Shown here: positions 50,737-61,300 of the stretch, piece after piece
How the letters are laid out: each line of letters begins with the position of its first letter
Position numbering within the stretch: position 1 is the first letter of the stretch
DNA from: Bilabrum cf. latius
Taxonomy: Eukaryota; Bigyra: Bicosoecida; Bigyra; Bicosoecida
NCBI GenBank assembly: GCA_965178125.1
Contig: OZ237750.1
Coordinates: 868,001-932,000, forward strand
DNA length: 64,000 nt
Direction: 5' to 3'
Translations under genes and position numbers: made by a program
Notes under the pieces: model-generated
The model's database searches: none
Told to the model about the DNA's origin: nothing
The model's input: the letters and a program-made list of their open reading frames with translations, nothing else

Positions 50737-53025
50737 ATGGGAGCTGCTTGCTGCTGTGAATGTTGTGATCCATCTCCAATGGCGTGGACACCGCTGACTA
50801 CTCCCGGATCTTCGGCTGAAATCGACCAATTTGGAGCGCAGAACTTTGTAACAGCGCTGCGTTGGATCGCCGGGGAGCTGAAGAAGAAGCAAGGGCTCTC
50901 CACGATAAAGCCCGACGAAACGGCTGAAGAAATGGCGAAGCGTCTCAGGGGAGACAAGATTCTTAGGCGGCACATATCGCTGCAGCTGGCAGACGGAACC
51001 GAGTTGACCCGAGCGGCCGCCCCTGAGGATCTTCTCAAGGCCTCGGCTCGTCTAGCCGGTGCTAGAAACGACATACCACTAACAGTTTTCAACACGTTAT
51101 TGCGAGACGAGGTGATTCGTCTCGGCATAGCCACCGTGTTGTGGAACCGTCGGCAGCTGCGGGCCAGCAGCGGCAAGACCTTTGCGGGCCAGATCGACGT
51201 GCGCTCCATCGCCACAGCAGACCCTCCAATGGAAGTTTGGCGGCTAAAGTACTTGGTGCGCAGCTTTGCGCAGGTGAACCAGTCTGGGAGCGGCGAGGCT
51301 AGCCTGTTCGAGCTGGACTACTGGCTCTCCGAGGTGCTCACCGGGATGCACGGCATGGCGCTGACCATCTGCTCCTCTCTGCTCGCGGCCATCGCGCAGG
51401 GGAAAACGAGGCACAGGCTTAACGTCAGGGAGTTCGTCCGCGGCATCGAGCTGCTGTGCACGAGCACGGACGAGGACCTGCTCCGCTTCACCTTTATGGA
51501 GATGAGCACCGTGGGAGACTACGCGAGGGGCAGGGCCAGGCCGGTGGTGCACGAGGGAGCAGTGCAGCGCAAGCGGAGCAGGGCGGTGGAGAAGGCGGGC
51601 AGGCACCTCGTGGACTCGGGGCTGCCGGCAGCTGCTCGCAAAGAGGTCGCAACTAGGATCAGGGACCAGCAGCTCTACCCCAGCCTGGACGGTGCCGGTG
51701 CCGGGGGGGCTGCGGCCCCTGGGGGCGCGGGGGGCCGCCGGGGCTCTGCCACTGGCCCCATGCAGCTGGAGGGGCCACAGCCCTACCTGGCCGTGTACGA
51801 GGTGCAGCGAAGGTGGGAGGATCTGTCGGCAGCGGAGCAGGACTCGGCCCACCCCATGGCGCCCATGCTGCAGGAGCTGCGGAGGGCCGCCCAGCAGCAG
51901 TCCAACCTGCCGGCGGGGCCCGCTCGTGCGAGGGCAGAGGCGCGGTTCCAGGCGGCCGTGGGCTGCGGGGATGTCGTGGGCCAGCGCGCGGGGGCGGGTG
52001 CCAAGGGGATGGACGGGAAGCGGCGCAGGAAGGGCGGGCCCAAGGAGGGAAGGGGTTCCGCTTGGGGCAGCAGGAAGGGGTCTCCGTCCCACGTGGGGGC
52101 TTGGTGGGAGCTGATCCACTGGGGGCTGTTCCGAGAGGTATTCCGCCGGAGCGAGATGATCCGCTTCCCGCTTGTGTGGCTCCGTGACACGCTCCGTGGG
52201 GCCACCTTCGGGGGTGCCTACTGGGACAAGAGAAGGGAGGAGATGGACGCGGCGCTGGCCGCTCGAATCGTGGAGAAGGGCAGTGGCAAGGGCCTCTAGA
52301 GCGGGGAGTCGGATGCGGGCAAGGGCAGGGGGATGCCTTCGAGCCAGCGACAGGTCAGTCCCACCGAGCCCGGGGGGTTCACAGTCACCGCGATCGCGGC
52401 CCTTCCGGCAGGCGGCAAGAAAACCAGGGGCGGCAAGGTGCACCCGTGGATGACGCCCTGGGAGCGCTTCTACAGGGGGGCCTCGGCCTGGAGGCACCGG
52501 TGGAAGCAAGCGGTGCAGGCGATGCGAGCCTCGGTGGGCACAGGGGGCACAGGGAGCGCCGCCACAAGCGGGGGGGCCGGGGAGGCAGGGGCGTTGCACG
52601 AGCCCAAGCTGCCCCCTGTGGTCCCCGTGGAGTGGCTGCGCGCCCGCGCCTCGCCCTCGGAGCTCCGGCGGCTGGCCGAGGCAAAGAGGCAGCATCCGTC
52701 GGTGCGCGGGAGGCGCAGCGGTGCGGGCGCAGCGGGCGCAGCGGACTCTGAGGCGGAGGACACGGGCTCGGAGATCACGGAGGATGGGATGGAGAGCAGC
52801 AGCAGCGACGAGGACGATGGGCACGAGGACGCGGGGAAGGGCAAGGGCAAGGGGGGCGTGCACTTGGCCTCAGGGGAGGGCGGCGGTGGGGCTGACTTCG
52901 GCAAAGGAGGGGCTGACTTCGGCAAAGGAGGGGCTGACTTTGGCAAAGGAGGGGCTGACTTCGGCAAAGGAGGGGCTGACTTTGGCAAAGGAGGCGGGGC
53001 GGGCGGTGCGGCTGCGTATGCGTGA
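50737..53025 (+). CDS. Probable N-acylated, Cys-rich-start protein of unknown family
   Basis: ATG 50737 to TGA 53023, 762 aa, one TAG at 52297 read as Gln. The ATG was chosen because it gives MGAACCCECCDPSP, a Gly2 plus multi-Cys start typical of N-myristoylated, palmitoylated proteins. Residues about 20-270 are well-ordered and mostly helical (AQNFVTALRWIAGELKKKQ, ASLFELDYWLSEVLTGM, LNVREFVRGIELLC), with the spacing of degenerate EF-hand or calcineurin B-like helices but no intact DxDxDG loop. The remainder is Ala/Gly-rich with an isolated helical block (WWELIHWGLFREVFRRSEMIRF), an acidic Ser patch and five GADFGKG repeats. I do not recognise it. A membrane-bound adaptor is a reasonable guess. 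Confidence 0.75.
52891..52995 (+). repeat. Five 21-bp repeats encoding GADFGKG
   Basis: Tandem GCTGACTTCGGCAAAGGAGG units with only C/T changes at the third base of the Phe codon, indicating recent expansion. Confidence 0.9.
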
Positions 53026-53122
53026 CTGCATGCCTGGATCCCATGTGTGCTGAGCTGGGCGAGCGCCTGCAATGTGTTGAGTGGTGAGTATATACTATGG
53101 ATCTGCTGAGTCCGTCCGCCAG

Positions 53123-55051
53123 TCAGTCTTCGCTACCTGCCTCCTCAAGCGGACAGTGCAACCACTGCAGCTCCAGCGGCCACGCAGCATTGACCCCGCT
53201 ACTACACCGGGGGTGGGCCAGCACCCACTCCAGCTCTGCCTGGCCCCAGCTGACGAGGCCGCCGATCCGGAGCCCTGCGTGCAACTGCTCGTTGCCTAGC
53301 CCAAAGCTGCCGTCAGCATTCACTGTCCCACTCATCCCGAGCGAGATTCCGAGCCCGAGACCCCCGCCCAAGGCCTCAGCACCTCTTGATGCTGGTTGAG
53401 TGCCTCCCCGTGCCTCGTCTCGCGCACCACCGGGTGGCGCCCTGTCAGCCGTGCTGACCCTAACCCTGAACCTGCTCTGCAGCAGCCAAAGGAAAGGATC
53501 TGCAGCGCTACAAGCCTGCGTCAGCTGTATCTCCCACACGGTGGCTCGATCTCCTGCTTTATCAGCATCCCCTTGCCTCTGCAGGCCTAGGATGGCCCAC
53601 ACCACCTGCAGCTAGTCCGGCCGCAGCACTGCCTCCAGCCGCTCGATCATTTTGGGTGTCAGCTGCGAGGGAATGTCCACCCGGAACACCACCTCGAGAT
53701 CGCCCATGGGCCGCTCGTCTCCGGCAGATGCATTGAACTGCGGCGGAGGCGGGCGGTTCGCTGCCTTGGCCGCAGCCGCCTCCATCTCCTGCTTCTGCTG
53801 CAGGGCTTCTGGTGACAGAGGCAGCCCGCCCCTCGGTACCGTGACGATCTGCCCGCTGAACGTGATGCCAGCCCTCCGAATAGGCACGCGCGTGCCGTTC
53901 AGTAGCGTGAGCGAGCGGTTGAAGCCGCTCAGAGCTTCGACCAGCCCGATCGTCGCTTGGAACTGCAGGTTGGCAGGCGTGTGCGGGTTCCACCCGAACC
54001 TGTCGTGCGGCAGCCGGTGCACGACCACGATCGCATCCCCGTTCTTCATGCCCAGTTCCTGGTGGCCTTGGCCTTCCAACGGGTGCGTGTATCCGTGAAG
54101 CGCCCCTGCTGGGACCACGAACGGCAGCGACGCCTCCTGTTCCACCGTGCCCGTCCCGTGGCAGTGCTCGCACGGCTCTGACCACACGAATCCCCGCGCC
54201 CCGCAGCGGGGGCACGGCCGCCTCTCTGCATGCTCGTAGGGCTTCTTCGGGCGCTCTGTGGTCACGCAGGAGCGCGAGCCAGCGGCACGGTCTTCTTCTT
54301 CTTCCTCCTCTGCCCCCCCCTCTTCCTCTGCGTGGCCCGGATGGGAGTGGGCTTCCTTGCAGCTGTGGGCGGCTTGCTGGCTGAACACCGAGTCCTCCAC
54401 CTTGCGGTCTTGCATCAGGTACCAGGCAAGCCCGCTTCCCCCGCAGCGAGAACACACGTGGACATGGTCGGGAGACAGGGCCCCGAGGCCGCTGCATTCA
54501 GCGCAAAGCTGCTGCCGCTTGAACTGCACTTGACGCATTTGCGGCTGCTACAGCTCTTCCAAGGTCAGCTCCAGCACAGCTAGCACCGATCCGGCTTTGT
54601 CAGCCTTCGGTGGAGTGTGGTACAGCTCGAATGCGCCGAACGAGAGTCGTGCCACCATGCTGAAATGTTGCAAGCCCAAGTCAGGCACGACTGATCCGGA
54701 CTGCGATCCCGGTCCTGCCGACTGCGTGCTACCACCGCCCGTCCAAGCCGAATGCCCCATTTCATCGTAACTCGCCTTCTTATCTGCATCGCCCAGAACC
54801 TCGTACGCGGCCTGGATTCGGAGGAACTAGTCGGCCAATTCCTGGCTTGAATTGCTGCCCAGCTTGTCCGGATGTAACTCGAGCATGAGCTTGCGATACG
54901 CTCGCTTGATAGCCCTAGCATTGGACTTTTCTGGAATTCCTAGTTCTTGGTAGAACGTCAACGCCCCAGCGAACGATACGAGCAAAGCCAATGCCAACGC
55001 TACCGAGAAAACCAGGGCCCAACGAACCGCGGGCATCTTGCGCACAGGCAT
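53123..55051 (-). CDS. ER-type DnaJ (Hsp40) co-chaperone with zinc finger
   Basis: ATG 55051 to TGA 53123, 642 aa, TAGs at 54827, 54548 and 53612 read as Gln. A hydrophobic N-terminus (WALVFSVALALALLVSFAGA) is a signal peptide or anchor. The J domain follows (FYQELGIPEKSNARAIKRAY, HPDK intact, ELAD-TAG-FLRIQAAYEVLGD). Next is a DnaJ zinc-finger region with four CxxC units (LCAECSGLG, VCSRCGGSG, PCPRCGARG, PCEHCHGTG), broken by a Glu-rich insert of about 65 residues between units two and three, then a DnaJ C-terminal peptide-binding domain. It would stimulate BiP-type Hsp70 in the ER lumen. After the usual end, TAG 53612 opens a 163-residue tail with no motif. There is no KDEL-type signal (it ends GSED), so a membrane anchor or other retention is implied. 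Confidence 0.87.
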
Positions 55052-55311
55052 GATGCGCACTGGGCAGCCAAGACAATATACGATGGTTATTATCTGGAGA
55101 TTATTATCATTTTTGGGGATCCCTTGGTCGCGTAGTGTAACCAAGTGATTACGTCCGCAGACTGGTTGGCTCCGAGTTTCGTCCGGGCGCCTGCCCAGCC
55201 TGTGTGTGGAAAGGTGTGTGTGCGGTGGTGTTGGGCACACCAGTAACAAGAGGCTACAGATTGAATAGAATTGAATCTTCCGTGGCTACAGATGCGCAAA
55301 GCCCCGCCCCG
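55052..55311. other. Spacer between dynein 3' end and DnaJ start
   Basis: 260 bp; both flanking genes are on the minus strand. AT-richer, no gene seen. It presumably holds the dynein 3' UTR and DnaJ promoter. Confidence 0.4.
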
Positions 55312-58300
55312 TCACTCGGGCAGGGACAGCAGCAGCGCCGCCGACCGGCACACCCAGTGCTTGGGCTCGAAGGCCGTCGGCAGCCGCACGCTCACCACAA
55401 AGTTCGTGCTGATGCCAGTCGTGCTCAGGGTCCCCGCCCTCTCCGGTGTCTTGTACACGGGGCACTCATACCGGAACAGCCCATCCCTCGCGGGGATGGG
55501 GGCCTCCACGGAGGACGCCCTAATGTCCTCCGCAGCCTCCTCGGCCTCGACGATGCCAGCAGCCGCAGCGGCGCGAGCCGCCTGCACGTCCATCGCAGAC
55601 ATCCTTCCGCCGGCCCCGCCGTGGCCAACCAAGCCAGCCCCGCCGCGAGGAGTCACCCCAGGCACGGCCCCAGCGAAAAACACCCTCCGGCCTCCACCGC
55701 GACGAGTGCTGGCGCCGCCCGCGATGCCTCCCGCCTTGCCGGTGGCTGCACCCCCTCCCGCGGTGTTGATGATGTTGGCTGCGGCCGTGCTGTCTGGAAC
55801 CGCCAGTCCCGCCGCGCGCGCGGTGCGTAGGGCGCGGATGTTGCGGGTCGTCTGAGGCGGTTTGTTGGGTGGTTTGGGCCTGCCCGCCTCCCCGCCGGCG
55901 CCCGGCGTCTCCCCTCCCGTCCCGTCCAAATTCAAGCCGGCCGCCTCCGCCATCTCGTCCAGCTCGGCTTCTCTGCGCTTGGCCTCCCCCGCTTCGTCGT
56001 GGTCGTCCTCCTGCCCCGGCAAGGCGGCCATCCCCGACGTCCCGGCCTTGGGGATGCCGTCGCCGGCACCCTGCGGCAGGCCCGCGGGGTCTACCACGCG
56101 GGGGATGAAGAAGACAGCTGGCATCTTCGAGTAGAGCTGCCCGGGGCGCGCCTCCACGAGACAAGACTCCGCCTCGTTCCACGCGGCTCCTCCGTCCAGG
56201 TACAGCCCAGTGACGATGACGCCGTCGCCCCCCACTGCATCCGGGTCCTCGCTCTCGTCGTCCTCCGCCTCGAAGTCGTCGCTGTCCTCCGAGTCGGACT
56301 CGATCTCGAGGGGCTCGCTGCCCCGCTGCTCGTCGGCCTGCTGCGCTTCCAGCACCTCCTTCTTGCGCAGCACGCGGAACTTGAACGAGAAGTCCAGCGT
56401 GTTGATCGGCAGCATGTACCGCCGCGCGTGCCTCTGCAGCACCGCCGTCAAGAAGCCCTGGGGGAAGAAGAGCGCGCCCAGCTGGAACACCCTCGGCTGG
56501 CCGCGGGTCAGCCACAGCCGCAGGAAATGCACGCGAGACTGCAGGTCCGCGAGCCACGAGGCAAGCGGCTTGAGGGACGGATAACCCACATCCTTCCACT
56601 GCTGAGGCACAGCGTTGTTGCTCACGCACTCCAGCGCGCTCTCGAGCTCCGGTGACAGAGCCACCATGCCGCGCAGCGCTCCCTTCAGCTGAGCAAGCAC
56701 CTCGCGGACGGCCCCAAGCAGCGTGTTGTACTTGGTCAGCTCCTGCAACAGCACCACGGTCAGCGAGCCGTAGAGGCCACGCCTGCTCCTCCGCAGCACC
56801 ACGGGAGAGGCCTCGTCCAGGTCGAGGTCCTCGGGGAGCCTCTCTTCAAGGGAGACCAGGGCCTGCCACAGCACGGGGTCCGCGTCAGGCGGGGCCTCGT
56901 TCGGGTTCTCCTTCTTCGACCTCGCGCGGGAGGACCCCCCTCGAGGACTCGACGGGCCGCCGGCCCCGCTCCGTGCCCCACCTCGTGTACCGGACGCAGC
57001 CGCCGACGCGTGCTCGTCCGCGTCGGCAGCCGCCTGCCCGATGAACCCCATGGCCAGCGTGGTCTCGCAGAGATAACCGGCCTCACGGGTGCGGAACCGA
57101 ACAGCGGCATTCGCGTGCAGGCCAAACACCGAAGGCTCATCGTCGTCCGGCAGGCCCGCGAGATAGGCCCGCAGAACCCTGTGGTCGTCCTTACCCTCCA
57201 CAGACTGCACCCTCACGCCAGGGTGCCCCTCCGGGTCCGTGGAGCTCCGGCGAATGGCCCCTGTCGCCGCCGCAGCGTCCATCCCGTCATCGTCGTCATG
57301 CTCACCGCCGTGACTGCCATCCTCCTCGTCGCCAAACCCGAGGCCCACGGCACCGGAGAGCCCCGCAATCTCGCTGCTGCTCTTGCGCCTCTCTCGTGCC
57401 GCAGAGAAAACCTCCGCAGCCTTCGCCTTGGAAACCACCTCCCGGTCGTGCGCTGCAGGCGTGAATTCGTAGTCCTCCTCGCACACGGCATCCTCCCGCA
57501 TCACGTATCCCAGCAGCGTCAGGAGCAGCCGCCTATCCCAGTCGTCCGTCACCCGACCGCCGTACGAGATGTGCCCGATGACGTGCTTGGAGGCATCGAA
57601 GGGTACGCGGTCCACCACCTTGCTCAGGGCAGCCATGCCCGCCCTCTCCATCCGCTCGCGGGCCAGCATGGAGGGTGGATACCCCTCTGCCTGCTGCAGC
57701 AGCGACCGCAGCACCTCCAGGCCAGTCTCTAGATCTGAGTCGTTGAACTCGTACCGGATGTTCCACCCGAGAGGCCCGAACTTGCGCCGCTCCTACACCA
57801 CAGCGTGGAAGAAGCACAGCCCAAAAGCCAGTCGCTTCCAGACCTTCTCCAGCGGCAGCACATCGTGCGGAGGAAGCGCGGGCTTGATGTCCTGATCATC
57901 CATAGACACGCTCTCGCGGCGGGCCCGACGCGCCTTGCCACTCGGTGTGGGGGCCAGCTGCTGGGCAGGTGTCGCTGCAGAGACGTCGTCGTCCGCCCCG
58001 GCTCCGCTGGCTGCGGCATCGTCCCCGCCTTCCTGCGTTGAGACTCGGGGTCGCTTGGGAGCCGCGGGCCCTCCCTTGGGAATGGGCGCGAGGGTGCACT
58101 CCTCGAGCGCGTCAGGGGTGAGCATGAGCTGGAGGGAGCGCTGTAGATTGGCGCGCAGGCCCTTGGGCGGCTCGTTGGTCATCTTTACTGAGTTCTGCAG
58201 CACGCTCGTTGGGAAGTATGGCACTGGGAAGGAGGTGAGGAACACCCTGTAGCGAGGGTGCAAGGTGGCAGCCTTGCGCCGCTGCGAGGTCAGGATGCCC

Positions 58301-61300
58301 TCCAGACGGGGCAACCACGACTTGGCCAAGTGGCAGTTCTGCAGCAGCACCCAGTTCCCATCGGTGGCAGACTTTTGCAGCAGCACCTCAGCGCTGTGCC
58401 CCTGTCCCGCACCCAGCGATACGACGTGCGTGCGCGATGACATGCCCTCTGCCTCCGCGAACGCCAGCAGCCGCGAGGTGGGGTCAGCTCCCTGCGAGAG
58501 GATGAACACGCAAGGCGTCACGTTGTCTGTGTCCTTAAACACAGCAGCCATCGAGGTGGCGGGCGGGTTGACGAACTGCGGGCCCAGCACAGCACGCACC
58601 AGCATGGAAAGCGTGCGGAGTGCCCGGCTGGGCTGCAGCGCCCGAATTATCACCAGGCGACAGACCTCGTCCAGTCGAGTCGACCACCCGTCGGGTAGCA
58701 CGGGGACGGACGAGGCGTCGTGCTCGACGGAGGCGCGCCCGTTCGCACCCCTTCCTGCAGAATCTGCCCCTCGAATGCCTTCGAAGGGGTTGCCCCGCTC
58801 CGCCCACGCGTTCCACTCCAAAAATTTCTCGCGCATGCTAAGACTGAGGCCCTGCAGGCCTCGCAACCTGGCCCCATCGCTGGGCAGTTCCGTCATGACC
58901 TTGTGCCCGGCAGAGGCCTCTAGGGCAGCGATCATGTCCCAGGCTGCGTGTGACACCATCGCGCGCCCGTGCCTGCGCTTGCTCGCGCTGACGGGAGTGG
59001 CAGCAGCCGAGGGGGCGGACGATGCCTCTGGAGATCGAGGAGACGCGGGTGCCGATGCCGCCGCCCCGGTGGCCTTCGGACTGGATGGCTTGGGGCTTTC
59101 TGTCTATGCTTCCACGTCAGGAGACAGGCCAGGCCGCAGCGGGATCTTGCTGCGGTCCACCACGGCACCGCCGCGCAGCAGCAGCGCGGTCTGCTCCGGC
59201 CTGGCCCTCTTCGAGTCCAGCAGCAGCCGCAGCGAGGCGGCGAGAGCAAGCAGAATCTTGTCGCGCTCGAAAAGCCCCCTGCAGATGTTGAAGAAGACGG
59301 CCTCCGTCACGGCGCGCTGCAGCGCAGAGCACCTCTCCGCAGCGAGCGCCGCTCCCGCGCCGAAGTGCGGTACCGACGGGTCCCGCAGCGCCTTGCCGAA
59401 CAGGTTCACGAAAGACGGCAGGCTCACCTGGTACATGGGATCCACGGAGGCCATGTCCGAGGCACAGAAGAACAGAAGGGAGCCTCTGCGCGCCACCACC
59501 CTGTACCTGTCCCTGGCTTCGGCGATGTCCTGCTGGATCTGCTTGGAGTCCATCAACCTATCCCGGATGTACTTGCTCACGGTCTTGGCCTGGCTGAGGC
59601 TGTCAATGAGGACTTCGTCGTCCAGGATATCGTCGCCGGCCTCGCTGATCTGCTTGAGCACCGTGTCTTCCAGCTGCTGCCGCTCCCTTGAATCGCTGGC
59701 CAGTCGCTCCAGCACCTCACCCCTCCGCTTCTCCACCTCGGGCCGCTCGTGCTCCACAGTGATGGCCAGCAGCTGCTCCTCCAGCCCGCTCACGGTGACG
59801 CCAAAGTCGACCACGTTCACGGTGGTGCTCATCTCCGGCAGCAAGTGCGGGTTGGAGTGCCGAGTGGTGATGTACAGCCTGAAGTTGCCACTCACCAGCA
59901 CGTCTGTCTCACCCACTCGGATCGTGGCAGGGCCCATGGCTTCCCCGCCATCGTCGCCGCCACCACCGCCGGCGAGTGCGGCGGCCAGTCCCAGCGCGGC
60001 GCGCTCGCTGCCGCCCGTTGCGCCTACACTGGCCGCCGGCCGCGCCAGCACCGGTCCGAGGACGGAAGGCAGTGCAGTGCTGGCGTCCTCCAGCAAGAGC
60101 GCGCTACCGTGCTCCATGCACTGCTTGAGCACCTCGCCAAGGGCATTCTCTGCCGCCTCCACCGCAGATCGACCGCCCCCGCCACCTCGCCCTCCTCTCT
60201 TCTTCCTGGACCCTTTGCCCTTACCCGACTTGCCGCTCACCCCAGCTGCCACAACTCCACCCCTAGTTGAAGCCCCGGCTCCGCTCCCGTGGCCGCCAGC
60301 GCCCTTGCCTGAGTCCTCGGCCAGCGACACCACGACTACGTCTTGCCTGCCATCGCCGGCGGGCACCGACTCCATGTTGCGGATCCACCGCACGGCCTGT
60401 CCCTGCGGGTCGATGAGATAGGGCCAGCGAGAGATGCCCAGCGCCACAGAGTCGCCGGCCACTCCGCCAGACTGCTGCCCGAGCCCACCGGTGAGGCTGA
60501 TCCCAGAGATGCCAGGGTCTAGCGGGGGCAGCAGGTGCTGGAAAGATGGGGTGAAGTTCACCGCAGTGCCTGCCGCCTCAAGCGCCGCCAGCTGAGAGGC
60601 AGGCAGCGTGGCCACGATCTCTCTAGCTTCCTGGCTCTACAGCATCTCGGCCGCCGTTAGATTCTCCGCATCACCTTGGATGGCGCCTGCAGCACGCAAG
60701 CGATCCTCGGTCGCCCGGAAGGCCGCGCCGCTGACAACCCCGCGAGGCAAGCGCGGCAGCATGAGTACCTCATCATCCCCTGCAGCGGGGCCGATCAAGC
60801 CAGCTCCGGGAAGAGGGGGACCCAGCGACTGTGACGCCATCGCGATGATGCCGGAATCCGAGGACACGCTGTCGGCAGGCAGACCCTGCACGCCCCATGA
60901 CCGTATCTGCACGTCGGAGGCCAGCACGGTTCGCAGAGAGAAGTCTGCGCGCACTGGCAGCCCCCTTGCTCGCACTGCACTCAGCAATCCTCGCAGCATG
61001 GACGTCCGGCGGGCGCCGTCTAGTGGGCCGGCATAGACAATCATGGCAGTGGCCACGAGCATGTCTCCCACGGAAAGGTCGATTTCCCTCTTCATGACCT
61101 CGACTTCGTTGCGCCAGCGCTCGCCCTCCGATGAGATGCCCTCGGTCAGGCGCCCGGCACGCTGCAGCTTCTGCTTGATGGAAGCCAGCTCTGCTTGCAG
61201 CAGCTGCTTCTTCTCCTCGGCCTAGTCCACCTTGCGCCTGAGCGCCGCCACCGCGTCCTCCACCTCCCTCAGCTTGCCCTGCTTTTCGTCCAAGGCGCGG

